From positions 7,324,501 to 7,388,500 of the forward strand of contig JAHQIY010000004.1 in NCBI GenBank assembly GCA_019054805.1: a stretch of 64,000 nt of DNA, given 5' to 3'. Of the stretch, positions 37,758-49,300 are shown piece by piece. The position numbers and the translations under genes were made by a program. The notes under the pieces are model-generated. The model was not told the DNA's origin. It made no database searches and saw only the letters and a program-made list of their open reading frames with translations. Position 1 is the stretch's first letter. Every line of letters starts with the position of its first letter. The DNA is from Brachionus manjavacas (Eukaryota; Rotifera; Eurotatoria; Ploima; Brachionidae).

Positions 37758-39281
37758 ATGTCTAACATAATATTGGACTTGGATGACAAGAGCGAAATAA
37801 TAAAAAGGCTGTCTAATTTTTTGAAGTTGCCCAAAGCTCAGCGATGGATATGCTGCGAATGGTTCTATTCGGACATAGACCGGGTCATTTTCGAGTCCGA
37901 GAACGACTTTACCTTGTGTATGAAGCAGTCGTTTCCGCGCCTAAAAACTCAAACGCTAACTCGAAAACAATGGTGCATGGTCCGAAGTCTTATTGGCAAA
38001 CCAAGACGATGCTCCAGTTCTTTTTTTCAAGAAGAACGCCAAATGATCGAGGAAAAGCGGCAAAAAATTCGCCTAATTCAGCAAAGAAAAATCAGCGAGT
38101 CTGAAATCATAGATCTTAAAGACCTGCCTCAAGAGATTCCAGTCACACTAAGCATTGGTCATCGAGTCTACACGCACATTTGCCATCCAGAAGAAGGCGT
38201 TTTTCTAGGCACAATAGCAGCAGTAGATCCTGTAGAGCACACATATCGAGTTGTCTTTGATAGATCGAACATTGGCTCGTTGACTGTGCATGATTATGAA
38301 ATAAAGAGCGTAACACCAGTGCAGACAATACCCACCAAGGCCTACATACAAACTTATAGACCAAAAAGCATTCCATTCAGCAATTCAGCTAATTTATCCG
38401 CGATGAACTCACAATCTAACGCAAAAACCTCGTCTGGATTGCATGATGAAGTCGTCGAGGCACAATTAAATGCGGATCCTCTTTCGAAATTGAATGAGGC
38501 CACTAATGGACGCCTAGGGTGCTTTCCAGTTCCATTATTACTCACTGTGACTCGGCTGCATAAAATTCTGAACGTAAAAAGAGATGATATTAAAAGACTG
38601 AGTGAACTTAATAGCGAGGCCGAGAGGCTCAGAGCAAGCAATGAAAAATACAGCAGAGAATTCCAACTGAGCTATGCCGAAGTGGTCAATGAATTGGAAA
38701 AGCTCAACAAAGACCTAAATGATTACTTGTACGGCGTTCAAAACTATTGCGAAGAAGCACTTGATGTAAAACTTGAAGAAAATTTATTTAAAATGAAAGG
38801 CTATTACACTAGGCAATCAGTGGAGCTTTTAGGCTCCATAAGCAATGGATATAATGATGCTAACAAACTTGAAGATAATCTAAATAAAATAGAGTTGTCT
38901 GAGGCTAATGAGCACGAAGTTAGCCAAATTTTGGCATCCAAGCTTAAATCAACTCATTTGAGTAGCTTGGTGATTAAAATGACTTCGTTGATGCTACAGC
39001 TGAAGGACTTGGCCAGCTCTGCTGATAAGAAATCTAGCCCAGACTCAAACGATATTGAGGATTTAGCAGACAAAGAATCAACGCCATTCATGTCCTTTTG
39101 TGTGAAATCTCTCAATGAATCGATTGATGATATAAAAAATTCACTCAAGTACTCTGAAAATGTAGAACTGTTTGAAGACAAGGTACAAGTTCAAATAAAT
39201 CATATTCAGTCAGTGTTATGTAATTTTAATAGACTTTATGCATTCAACTGCGAAAATAAAAATCGTTTAAACCATAAATAA
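37758..39281 (+). CDS. LIN9: LIN9, MuvB core subunit of DREAM
   Basis: A single uninterrupted 507-residue frame from the ATG at 37758. LIN9 is a scaffold of the MuvB core (with LIN37, LIN52, LIN54 and RBBP4), which joins DREAM to repress, or B-MYB/FOXM1 to activate, cell-cycle genes in the nucleus. The N-terminal third is the DIRP domain: LPKAQRWICCEWFYSDIDR, TRKQWCMVRSLIGKPRRCSS and KRQKIRLIQQRK. A Tudor-like segment follows, with AAVDPVEHTYRVVFDR. The C-terminal half carries VPLLLTVTRLHKILNVKR, AERLRASNEKYSREFQ and LEKLNKDLNDYL, the helical region that contacts LIN52 and B-MYB in the human protein. Length is close to human LIN9 (about 542). AATAAA lies about 70 bp after the stop (39351). 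The lack of introns is unlike the intron-rich neighbours and could reflect an expressed retrocopy or intron loss. Confidence 0.96.
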   Translation: MSNIILDLDDKSEIIKRLSNFLKLPKAQRWICCEWFYSDIDRVIFESENDFTLCMKQSFPRLKTQTLTRKQWCMVRSLIGKPRRCSSSFFQEERQMIEEKRQKIRLIQQRKISESEIIDLKDLPQEIPVTLSIGHRVYTHICHPEEGVFLGTIAAVDPVEHTYRVVFDRSNIGSLTVHDYEIKSVTPVQTIPTKAYIQTYRPKSIPFSNSANLSAMNSQSNAKTSSGLHDEVVEAQLNADPLSKLNEATNGRLGCFPVPLLLTVTRLHKILNVKRDDIKRLSELNSEAERLRASNEKYSREFQLSYAEVVNELEKLNKDLNDYLYGVQNYCEEALDVKLEENLFKMKGYYTRQSVELLGSISNGYNDANKLEDNLNKIELSEANEHEVSQILASKLKSTHLSSLVIKMTSLMLQLKDLASSADKKSSPDSNDIEDLADKESTPFMSFCVKSLNESIDDIKNSLKYSENVELFEDKVQVQINHIQSVLCNFNRLYAFNCENKNRLNHK

Positions 39282-40087
39282 TCTATATTTTTCTTTTAAA
39301 AATCAATTTTGTTTTTGTTGTTAACTATTATTAGAAATTGTAAATTTTTTAAATAAAATTTTTAAAATTTTAAGAAAATAATCGTGTTTTCATTTTTATT
39401 AAGTCTTCAAAGTTAACCAGAAAATAACAATTTGTTATTCTTAAAAATATTATAGATTGGTCTGTCAACACTTAAATACAGAATTTATTAAAATTTAATT
39501 TTATTAATTTGATGAATTCTGTTGAGCTTAATAATATATTAAACTCAACTGATTACCTGTTTAATTAAGTCAATAAATTGAAGTCTGAACAGTGCTTCAC
39601 TTTTTTCTTTTTGATCATATTTTATTCAATTTACTAAAATAAAATATTAATTTGAAGATTTTTCCATTTTATTAAATTGCTTTTAAAAAAAGAAATTTTT
39701 TAAATAAAGCCGTTTAGAAAAAATTATCTAGAAAAAGCTCCTTGCTGATATAAAATTTTATATTTTATCCTGTTCAAAGTAAAAAGTGTTCTATTCAAAA
39801 TTAAAGAATCTTGTCATATATCACTTTTAGCTAGCTTTTGCAAATTCAATATTTTAAAATAGATTTAAAAATATTGAATTTGCAAAGTTTTTACAGAAAT
39901 GATACATACTTTGAACTAACAGATGATGCATTTTAGTCCCAAAGGGAAAAGTTTTTTCTTTGTTTTTTTTTAAGATTAAAAAAACAATTCTTTAGAATTA
40001 AAAGGAAGCCGATGTTTTAGTATCGGCTTTGTGAAATATAGCATTATTTTTACTTGATAAACTATAATTAAAGATAATAATGTTATC
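39282..40087. other. Intergenic spacer between LIN9 and the small gene
   Basis: AT-rich, no exon visible. It contains the LIN9 3' UTR and the perfect hairpin at 39837-39886. Confidence 0.6.
39837..39886. repeat. Perfect 19 bp hairpin
   Basis: The left arm TTTGCAAATTCAATATTTT (39837-39855) is exactly repeated in inverted orientation at 39868-39886, with a 12-base loop. It lies about 550 bp downstream of LIN9. It could be a MITE relic or a structured RNA element; nothing else supports a function. Confidence 0.7.
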
Positions 40088-40297
40088 ATGTTGATAACGC
40101 TAAACAATTTGGATTCAAAAAAAAGCTCGTGCGCTCACGGAGTGGCTGTTCTCCATGAAACCATTCTTTTTGAAAGATGCCTGAAACGGAACATGGCATT
40201 TGGGAGCGAAATAGGGAAAGTTAGGACTGAGCTAGAAGAAGAAATAAACAGCATTGGAAAAGTTAATGAGTTGCTTAGCTCAATGACCTTGAAATAA
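40088..40297 (+). CDS. Small protein of 69 residues, unknown function
   Basis: An open frame from the ATG at 40088 to the TAA at 40295-40297. It is markedly less AT-rich than its flanks, with codon use like the LIN9 gene 800 bp upstream on the same strand. AATAAA lies about 30 bp after the stop. The protein has an N-terminal hydrophilic part, a cysteine-containing segment (SSCAHGVAVLHETILFERC) and a C-terminal charged helix (IGKVRTELEEEINSIGKV) likely to form a short coiled coil. No signal peptide or membrane segment. I do not recognise a family; small coiled-coil subunits of larger assemblies look like this. It could also be the last exon of a longer gene. Confidence 0.6.
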   Translation: MLITLNNLDSKKSSCAHGVAVLHETILFERCLKRNMAFGSEIGKVRTELEEEINSIGKVNELLSSMTLK

Positions 40298-42200
40298 CAT
40301 ACGACTATTTTTTCGCTTATTTATCTAATAAAATTAATCTAAATATTAATATAATTAAAGTAAATTTGTCCATATTAAACATCGCCGATTGGCGTTTATT
40401 GAATAAATAAATAAAATAAATTATTAAAGATAAAAAATAAATCAAAACAAAATTCAACATTGATGATTTTTTCACTTTTTTTTTAACTAAAATAAAATCG
40501 CTAATCTTATTTTTTTTAAATATTATTAAAAACAGCGTTTATTTTTATATTTGCTGTTTTAATAATAAGTAAGTATTAGATAGAATAGCGTAACGAGGTT
40601 CATTAAAATTCATGATTTAAAATCCGATAAAAAAAGTCTAGTAAAGCAAAATTTTTTTAAAAAAAAGTTTGAACAACATGAATTTTTTGCTGTTCCAAGT
40701 AGTTATTGTGGCGGCCAAATATTCTTTTTACCGTTCCGAAAGTTATTTTAGCAGTCTAGTTAGAGTCTAAGTCACTAAAATTAAAGTCCGGACTTAAAAA
40801 GTACTGACTTTTTATTCGGAATACATAAAAAAAAGAAAATTTCCAAACTTTTGCACCATTTGTTTTATTTGTTTTAAATATTTTACCTTTTTTTAAATTT
40901 TGAATTTTTTGTTATACAATTATTATATCATATGCTTTTTTAAAATAATTTGATTGTTTTATTGATCTTATAAAAAGAATTAAAGATAAATTATTACAAA
41001 AATTATTTAAGATCGCTGTTGAATGAAGTTGTTCGAGTTTTAAATGAATATAGAATTAAATTACGTACTATTCGCTTCTGGATTTCGTGACATTGCGCAA
41101 GGATTTTTGGACTGATGAGAAAAGCGTGACAAATGACTAGTCTAATTAAGAGATGGCTGATGTTTTTTCATTTTTACATTATTTATTTTCTTGGTTTCGG
41201 TAATATTTTTTGTGTAATTTGTTTAAAGTGATTTTTGATTATGATTTTAAGGCTGAGTATATTTTAGGGTGACCCGTACAATGAAAGATTGCTGGTTGTC
41301 AATTAGCAGACGTAATGGGTGGTGAAATTCATTTAATTGAATCAGCATAATTGAAATATTTAAATAAAATAAAAAAATAAGCTTTTATTCTAAATATTAT
41401 TTATTTAATATAAATGTAAAAACAGGAATTTTCTCTTTTCTCGTTTCTTTTCTTCCTTTGATAAAGACAGCTAGTCAAAATTTTCTGATGTGATGCGTAT
41501 GCGAATCGCATGTTTGGCGTGACATGTGCACGAGGGTCGAAGCTAACTTGTATTTATGAGATGGTGCCAATGTAATGTTTGATTCACATTACTTTACAAG
41601 ATGCAAGAAAAAAAAGGTTCAATTGTTTTAATTTTTAGGATTTTGGGCATGATTGGAAGAATTTTGATTTTTCTATTAATTATATAACTTTATTTTGATC
41701 ATTATTTTATATTATATTATGCTTTTTATTTGATCTAGTTGATTTTTAATTTAATATTAAAAGCTAATTAATATTATAAATAAATTTTTTATAACTTAAA
41801 TAGACCGTAAAATAATATAATATATTAATTGTAAAAAACCAGTAAGTCGCATCGGGCTATTATGAGTCATTAAATTCTGAAAAAAATAAGTTAAATTAAA
41901 AGTCTTTACCAAATTCCTTTAAAGTCCAATGCTTGATTTAAATTTAAATTTAAATTTAAATCGTTATATTTCAAAAAATCTAATCTAAAACAAGTTTTAA
42001 AAAAATAAACTGAAAAATTGTTGATGCTAATTAGATTAGTATCCTTTGCTACTATTTTTTGAACAATTTTTGAAAAAATAGTCTCTATCAAAATTCTTAG
42101 TCTTTAGAAATATCTAATCTTTTACTGTCAAGGTAAAAAAAAATTGTCAGATAGAAAAACATTTTGTTGATAATTTATTAAGAATAATTTTTACAAAACA
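40298..42200. other. Intergenic stretch
   Basis: No supportable gene. It contains the foldback MITE relic at 40701-40826. A less AT-rich patch at 41460-41620 (around GCGAATCGCATGTTTGGCG) is of unknown origin. Confidence 0.55.
40701..40826. mobile_element. Degenerate relative of the 31970 foldback MITE
   Basis: Shares the central TTGTGGCGGC and the arm block AAGTCACTAAAATTAAA with the element at 31970-32149, but the arms are no longer well paired. Confidence 0.5.
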
Positions 42201-42536
42201 TCACTTTTTGATGATATCATTTTCCCAATGTTCGAAACGCAAATGCATTATTCCTGTCTTTAATGGAAATATTTTAACTCGATAAATGCTTTCGTCAAGA
42301 TATTCGTATTTTACCTTAATTTTAAATTAGTGACAAAAAAATTAAATAAAAAAATTACAGGTGCTTGAGATCCATCAGGATGACGAGCAGTGCATCTCAC
42401 TTCACCATTAGATCCACATTTTTTCGTATTGACTAAGATTTAAGTTCAATTAAAATTTTGAATTTAAAAAAAAAATTAAATTACCTATGAATGAAACGTT
42501 TGATATATCCAATTTTGGCAAGTCCACTTTTTCCAT
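42201..42536 (-). CDS. Small single-domain protein resembling one filamin-type Ig repeat
   Basis: Three tiny exons (42485-42536, 42359-42432, 42201-42314) with GT-AG introns of 52 and 44 bp join in phase to give 79 residues from an ATG to a TGA. The protein reads as one filamin/ABP280-type repeat. It has an N-terminal strand ending SFIVNTKKCGSNGEV (compare the FxVDTxxAGxG start of filamin repeats), then ARHPDGSQAPVKYEYLDE, then IYRVKIFPLKTGIMHLRF, the strand pair usually written YxVxYxPxxxGxYxxxV. The usual GSPF ending is not present. Filamin repeats mediate partner binding in actin cross-linkers and in TRIM-NHL proteins. A lone repeat without an actin-binding domain is unusual. A small secreted or adaptor protein, or a fragment of a bigger gene, are alternatives. 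The exon chain is strong; the domain call is moderate. Confidence 0.65.
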
Positions 42537-44079
42537 TGTAAAACTTGTAAATGAATCAAAAAATAAAAATAATTTTTTCACCAAAGTAATTTAGCCTTAA
42601 AATAATTATTTAAAATTTTGCTTAAACTATCAAAAGGTTTTTGACAAATGGAAAATAAGAAAAAAAAATTAAGTAGTTTTAAAACGCATCTAACTCTTGA
42701 TTCATAAATATTTTTTTTTCACAAAATTTACTTTTAATTAAAATCTAATTAAAATTTGAAACAAGCAACAACATTTTATCAATAAAATCAATTTTATTAA
42801 TGGCTATGCTCACAATCATAAAAACATAAAAAACTCGGCTTCGAATGATGCCAAACTTGTTTGTTTAATAAATTCATTTCGCTTTTAATTGAAATAAGAA
42901 TTCGGAATTCTTACATTAGTATCGCTTTTGTTAAAAAATTATTTAAATATTTTCTTTTACATTTTTCCTTAGCAAAAATATTCAATCAAACTATCAAATA
43001 AACAATCAAATCATTTTGCTTAATTCAATTTCCAAAATTCAAATTCAAAATGATGCTTTCATCGACTTAGTTCTCTTAAAATCAAGTTTTTATCATCTGT
43101 TTTTTTTCTTCATTCGAATCTTTGTTCAAAACTTCTTTACGCGAAATTTAAATTAATTATTTTAATTTATTGAAAAGGAGAAGAAAGACCAAAGCAATCT
43201 AAAAATTTAGAGTGATTTTGATAACAAAATTAACAAAATTAATTATTTTTAGCATTTAAATAGATTTAACAAGAGTTTCCTAAATTTTATGTCAATAAAA
43301 ATTGTTTCATAATCCTTTTGCACTAGCTTTAACAATTAAAACTTTGCCTAATTAATTTTAGATTTCAAATTTGTTTTTTTTAATTTATGAAATCATAAAC
43401 CGACTAAGAGTAAATATGCAAAATTAAGCATTAGATAAAATATCTATATTAATTTTACAAGCTTTTTTATCGTGATTAGTAGACTTAATTAAAACAAAAA
43501 AGACTAGTTACAGACAAAACTCAATTATTCAAATTTAAAATTAAAAAAATCCTTATTTTTTGATAATTTTGAACATCCTGATAAAATTTCTTCTTAATCT
43601 CCTTTCTTCGGTTTTCAGTCTTCAGATTAATTTCATCGTTTTAGTAACTCTTTTTTGTGATCCTTCAATACATTCTTTGAGCATCAACACTTAGTTGGTT
43701 ACTTTTTGTATAATGAATTTTCTTCTGAATTACTTGGATTCATTTTATTATATCAACAAAAATAATTACGTTAATTAATATTATATTAGATAAAAAAATA
43801 GAAAATTTTACGGTAAATTTGGAAAAATACAGATTTTCAAATATCCCAAAATTGTTCCATCGGAAATTTGAATATCCAATTTTTTTTAATAACTTTTCCA
43901 AAAAGAAAAGTTATTAATTATGTAATTTTACGTAAAATTTCTCAAAAGTCTATCTTTTAACATAAAAATTTTATACAAAATTGTCAAAGTTTGAGTTTTT
44001 AAGAAAGTAAAATCCCTGAAGCATGAAAATCTGATAGCATTACTATAATAATTCTACCTTTTCTATCGTAGTTGAAAAT

Positions 44080-44345
44080 GAGGAGGCTCTCAACTCCTTT
44101 TCTAGTACCTTTTTGAGCAACGGCTCTGATCTTACACAGAGGGTGATCATCTTAACAGTAATTATTACACAGTCGAAAACGGTTCCCATTTTTTATGATG
44201 AAAGGATTTCAAACATTCGTTCCGTACTACAGAGAAATTTTGTAGATATTTTCACCTTCAGCGAGTTTTGAACCCTCGATCCTCTGCTAACATGACTAAC
44301 ACGCAACCATTCAAAAATATATGCATCCGCATCTCCGTTTCTTTA
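44080..44345 (-). mobile_element. Possible tRNA-derived SINE
   Basis: Read on the minus strand from about 44320, the sequence has a tRNA-like head: TTAGTCATGTTAGCAGAGG followed by ATCGAGGGTTCAAAACTCGC. These resemble an anticodon arm and a T-arm with a B-box-like GGTTCAAAACT. The A box is not clear. The body continues leftward for about 200 bp with above-average GC. A decayed SINE is the best guess. Confidence 0.35.
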
Positions 44346-44489
44346 CGTCTAGATTGTAATGATTATTACAATTCGAAGTTGAAAAAAATAAAAATATTGT
44401 TTTTTTGCAATTAAAAAAATCGTTAACTATGAATTTTTTTCAAATGATAGCTTTTTTACTACCTAAAAATCTGACAAAATAGAGAAAAA

Positions 44490-44591
44490 ATGGGTAAAAA
44501 TAAACTAACTGGTCAACAGAGATGGCAAATTGCATGTTTCTTGAAAAATCAAACAAAGACTGAAAGAGAAATAGCCGAGTTAACGAAATAA
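44490..44591 (+). mobile_element. Tc1/mariner-type transposase N-terminal fragment
   Basis: A 33-residue frame from ATG to stop, including TGQQRWQIACFLKNQTKTER followed by EIAEL, reads like the first helix-turn-helix of a Tc1-family transposase (usually LTxExRxxIVxLxKxGxSxREIAxxL). The rest of the transposase is missing. Confidence 0.55.
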
Positions 44592-44805
44592 TGAATAAAA
44601 AAACAATCAAATTGAAAAAAAAGTTTGATTCTAACTTTTTGTGACATACCGTACAGAAATATTCACTAAATCATTTAATAACAACTTATGAAAAAAAATT
44701 TTAAAATAAATTTTTAGTAAGAATTTTTCAATATAATAAATAAAATAAATCAATCAATTAAATAATTAATACTAATTTTTTTATCTTTTATTTTTATTAT
44801 TCTGG

Positions 44806-44968
44806 CAGCGGAGTAAATATGCGGCGTTGGCTAAACAAGTTGTGAGTGAGGAAAAAAAATTGGCTGTCTTTGTGTAAATTTTCAGACCCGACCCCTTGTA
44901 CATAATGTGGAGAGTTAATGAAAAACGACAAGGGTGTGAAACTTCATATTAGTAAAAAACATAAATGA
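44806..44968 (+). mobile_element. Zinc-finger fragment of a retroelement
   Basis: Translation gives CTxCGELMKNDKGVKLHISK followed by KHK, a C2H2 finger (C-x2-C-x12-H-x4-H) broken by one stop. Such fingers sit at the N-terminus of R2-, NeSL- and some other non-LTR elements. A decayed scrap. Confidence 0.4.
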
Positions 44969-45209
44969 TTTAAACATAAATAATTTTTTTATTTTATTTT
45001 ATTATATTGATTATTTACATACTGATCACAAAAAAATAAATTTGATCAAAAAAAATTTTTTGGTTTTGTTTTAATTTTTTTTTGATCACAATTTTGGTGA
45101 TCAAAATGATCATAAAGTCGTCATGATACCACTGATTACATTTTTTAGTGATCAACTGATCACAAAGTCGTCATGGCCCCTTTTCCGTATCAGAGATAAA
45201 CATTCAAGT

Positions 45210-45690
45210 CTTACAAAACTCAGTAATTCATTATATACTTAAACTAAGATATCATACTTCTTCCAATATTAAGCATCTTGAGGCCCTAAACAAACCTAAT
45301 CTCTTAAGAGTCTAGTATCGACTTTTTGAATTGAGCGAAAGATAAAAAGTAAGACGACTGCGCCATTCTGTTCCGTTGATTGTCAAGCTAGTTGATAAAT
45401 ATAAAGCGGATTTTGAGTCAAGATATGTCAAATACTCGACTCCATTGAGTAATTTTTTTTTTTTTTTTTTTTTTTTCTGTACTGTTAAACATGTTGCATA
45501 TGTCAATACTATTTCAATTTGTCTATTTTAATTTTTTTTTATATTATATTGTAACTTATTTTATTTTTATCTTATTTTGATTTAAAATGTCATTTTATTT
45601 CTTCTTGATTTTTGATTTTGTATAATTTATTTTTTTTTAACTTAAAGAGCTTTTATTCGGCAGAGATAAAACAAAAAACATCAAATTTTT
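45210..45690 (+). mobile_element. LINE 3' fragment, second family
   Basis: Protein-like remnant HLEALNKPNLLRV then YRLFELSERKIKSKT, followed by ACTCCATTGAG, a T-run of about 27, and a 3' part ending in a ...CGGCAGAGATAAAA block. The 3' part matches the segment at 56640-56915, so both are 3' ends of one family. Confidence 0.5.
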
Positions 45691-45724
45691 TCCATTAAAA
45701 CACCGTTATGTCTTTCAATTCTTG

Positions 45725-46095
45725 TAAAATAGTATTATTACTATATACAAATTCGATAAACACAATACAAAATCTAGAAACAGTCGAGGAAAGAGCAAAT
45801 GAGTTATTCGTCAGGTTCTTAAATTAAAAATCAAGAATTGAGCTCATATCTAAAGAAATTCAAAACTATCTGTCATACAATTAGGAAACAATCAATGCAA
45901 TAAAACTCCTTTCGATCATTTAATATACAATACTTTTTTATTAATTAATTAAAATTTTTTAATTGAATCTTTCTTTCGAATTTATAATTAAAATTCTTAC
46001 ATTTTTCTCGTTGTATGAGGGTTTAAACGATGGCTAATGCCATTCGAACAAACTCTGGGGAAACCCAAATTTATTTATTAAATAAAAAAAAATAT
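45725..46095 (+). mobile_element. Decayed 3' end of the 29908 LINE family
   Basis: Translation gives SINTIQNLETVEERANELFV, aligned with [20 protein letters not shown] in the intact LINE, with a stop inside. The 3' UTR also matches: GAGGGTTTAAACGATGG, CCATTCGAAC and a CTGGGGAAACCC hairpin-like block, then an A-rich tail. Confidence 0.8.
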
Positions 46096-46385
46096 TAAAT
46101 ATTCACAAAAGTTAATTTATAAAATTTTACGCTTTAAAAATTGAATCAATCTAAAAATATGAATAACAATGATAACATATCAATCTATTTTAAATACTGA
46201 TCATTTAAATACAAGTCCTAAAAATAAAATTAGAAAAAAAAGTCTCAATTCAATCATTTATTTAATTTATAAGATAGACCAAATTTTATATATCATTTAG
46301 ATAAAATAAAAGCTTTGTCAAAAATACAAACAAACAAAAATTATTTAAGAAATTTAAAACTCGTGATAAATCAAAATAATTAAAT

Positions 46386-49300
46386 CTAATCAATTTTCAT
46401 AAATGGCTTTGTGAGTGGATACAACGGCAAACTTGATCGCCATTCATTGATATCTTCAATTATTTTACCCTTTTAAAAAAATATTCATTATTTCTAATAA
46501 ATTAATATTTAGATTTACTATACCTGTAATTTATCAGGCGTTATTTGTGAATTCATTTCTGACGGATTAATATAAACAGCAAGCTTTCTTCTACTGTTCG
46601 ATTTAGAGCTAATGAACGTATTACAAAACTCAACTAATTCATTTTTACTCAATTTTCTTAATTCTTCAACCTCAATTTTTTCTATTTTAACAAAAAATTA
46701 AAAAAAATTATTTTTTTTTTTTTGAAAATCACCTCTATCAAAATTGTATTGATGGGAACTTATCTCATTCCAGTAAATATCACATTGCTTGCTCATTCTT
46801 TTCGGTTCTTCCAATTTTATAAGAGCCAACGCTTCGACGTGAGTCCTGAATTCTTCATCTGTCATTTGACCTAAACAATTCTCTGTTACTGAAACAAAAT
46901 TTTCGATCCGTTGATCTAGATGTAACGGTGTCTTATCAGACTGAACGATGATTCGAACTCCTTGGGCTCCACCAAAATTTCTAGTTCCACTGGCGACAAT
47001 GTATCCTAGTTGCTCTTGTGTTCTCAGAACATTGAAACACGATTCGTTGATAACTTGGCAAAATAGCTCAACCAGAGCGTTATTGTGCGTATTTTGAACT
47101 CCGCATTGGTAATACACTTCAATGGCGGACGTTTTATGTACATCATTATTTTGCATAAAAATGTGACTGCCTTCTGGTATTTGAACTTGCCTAAAATTGT
47201 TATGGTGAATTTTTTCCAACGCTCTTAGTCGATTGGCATGATTAGCCGACTGAAGATGTCTTTCAAACAAATTTTGAAATTCATTTGCTTTCTTATAAAA
47301 TAAATTAAAAATTTTAATACAAAATTTTCAATGGAAAAAAAACTACTTCCTGGGTCAGATTTCCAAACATTACTGATTCGATGAAAACACCTTCGGATAA
47401 GACTTTGGGAATAAAATTCTGCAAGTCATCCAGAGTGAAGTCATTTAGGGTATTTAGCAATTGTTTTTTGGTCCATCCTTTCTCACTTATTAAATGTGTC
47501 ATGTAATAAATAACATGTTTAAATGGTTGCTCTGCTTCATAGTTTATTAGACTTCGATGATAGAATTCTTTTAGGATATCGAACCTTTGCGGATTTACTT
47601 TGAACGAGGCCATTCGTTCAAAGACAGTTTTTAATAGAACGTCTAGTTTATCATTAAATCCGGAAAATGAAAGATTCAATCCGTAGTTAGTCGGACTTAT
47701 ATTGTATCTTAAGCTAGCCAATTCGGCTGGGTACAAGTCTTGTGTCAATGAATCAACTAATAAATCAACAAACAAATTGCACATATTCGAGTGTACTGGA
47801 TCCAAATAGACCATTGGATTTCTCAGTTCAAATCTTATATAAGCTTTTGGCAATTTAAATTTGGCATCTTCTTTGTACCAGAGTCGCCTTTGAGGCGCTG
47901 AATTGATTACTTGCGGCATGCTATTTACGACAGCATGGTCCAGCACAGTTAGATCGTTGGGAATAAAAGAATTGTTGTCTGGAATTTTAAAAGACTCATT
48001 TTTTTCAAGATTTTTCAAGGCTTGGATCTTTTCATCCGGAATTTTTTCCATTTTATACTCGGTGCCGTACCATTTTTCTTGCTGATCAGTTTTTCCGGCA
48101 AATTTTTTTGAAATAACTGTAACTCTCATCTTTTCCGGGGTTAAATATTCGTAAAGTTTTTTTATTGATTCTGGATCAAACTTTTTCAAATAATAATTTG
48201 CAGTCAAAATATCATCCATTGAAAAAGTGTGCAAATCGGCCGACAGACTTGACACAAAACTAATTGGTCTTTCTTTGTCTTTAAAATTGAAAGCAATTTT
48301 TCCCAAATTGATCATTTCCTCAAACACCCATTTAACAGGTTCCTGGCTTCTTAGCATATTTAAATATTGATAAGCCAATTTAATTATGTTATCTACATTT
48401 TCAGCACCCTGTTCTGTCAAATCCAAATTGATGCCAAAAAATTGAAAACCTCTTGCCTCGCGTCTCGACCCTGCATATAAATGGTTGCACCATCCTTTAC
48501 GCTTAAGTTCTGATAGTAAGCTTCCTTCGCCTTCGTGACCAACTAGATGGCTGATATACTGTGGTGGGTTGGTATCGTATGAGTCACGATAGTCCGGAAT
48601 CACCCAGTTTAGAGCCAATTGTCTGATGTCTTTGACTGGGACAACATATTTAATAGTTTGAAATTCATTTGGACCAAAGGGGTTAGGATCGAAGCTTATT
48701 TGAGTCAAGTTTTTATTCGAAATTTCGGTAAACATTTCAACTGCATACTGTTGAAGAGTATCCAAATTTTCTTTGCCCAACAAACATAAAGTCATTAAAT
48801 TTGACGAATAATAACTTGTATGATATTTTAATAGTTCATCACGGACTGGTGCAAGGCCTCTATTTTCTGGCTCAGTTTTTAGAGTGTTTAGATTTCCAGT
48901 GCCAAATCTGCAGTATGGATGATCAGGACGGCACGTCGATTTTTCCAATTGATCCAATCTCCATGCATCTGATTGAAGATTTTTTTGGTTTTCGGAATCG
49001 ACTGCGTTTATTTCGCGATCAGTTGAGCCAGCATCAAATAATGGCGAAATAAAGAATTGCGAAAAACTTCAAAAAAAATTCAATTAAATTTAAAAAAAAA
49101 AATTTTTAAATTTGAGCTCTGAAATATTAAATTTTATTTAAAGTAAAGAGTTTTTAGAGAAGGTTCGAATGAGTTAAAAAAAAATCGGTTTAAAATTGAC
49201 ACCATTTTAGATTAATTTATAAAATTTTAAAATTTTTTAGTTTTAATTGAATTAATTTTTTTTTAAATTCAGAAAAAATTCCTGCTTAAAAAAAAAAATT

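Larger units (their letters stand above)
42537..46385. other. Intergenic stretch dominated by transposon relics
   Basis: The left 1.5 kb (42540-44040) is featureless AT-rich DNA. From 44080 onward a row of unrelated mobile-element fragments follows, listed separately, up to the 3' end of the IDE gene. Two copies of a GATCA...AAAGTCGTCATG motif lie about 54 bp apart at 45100-45176. Confidence 0.6.
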
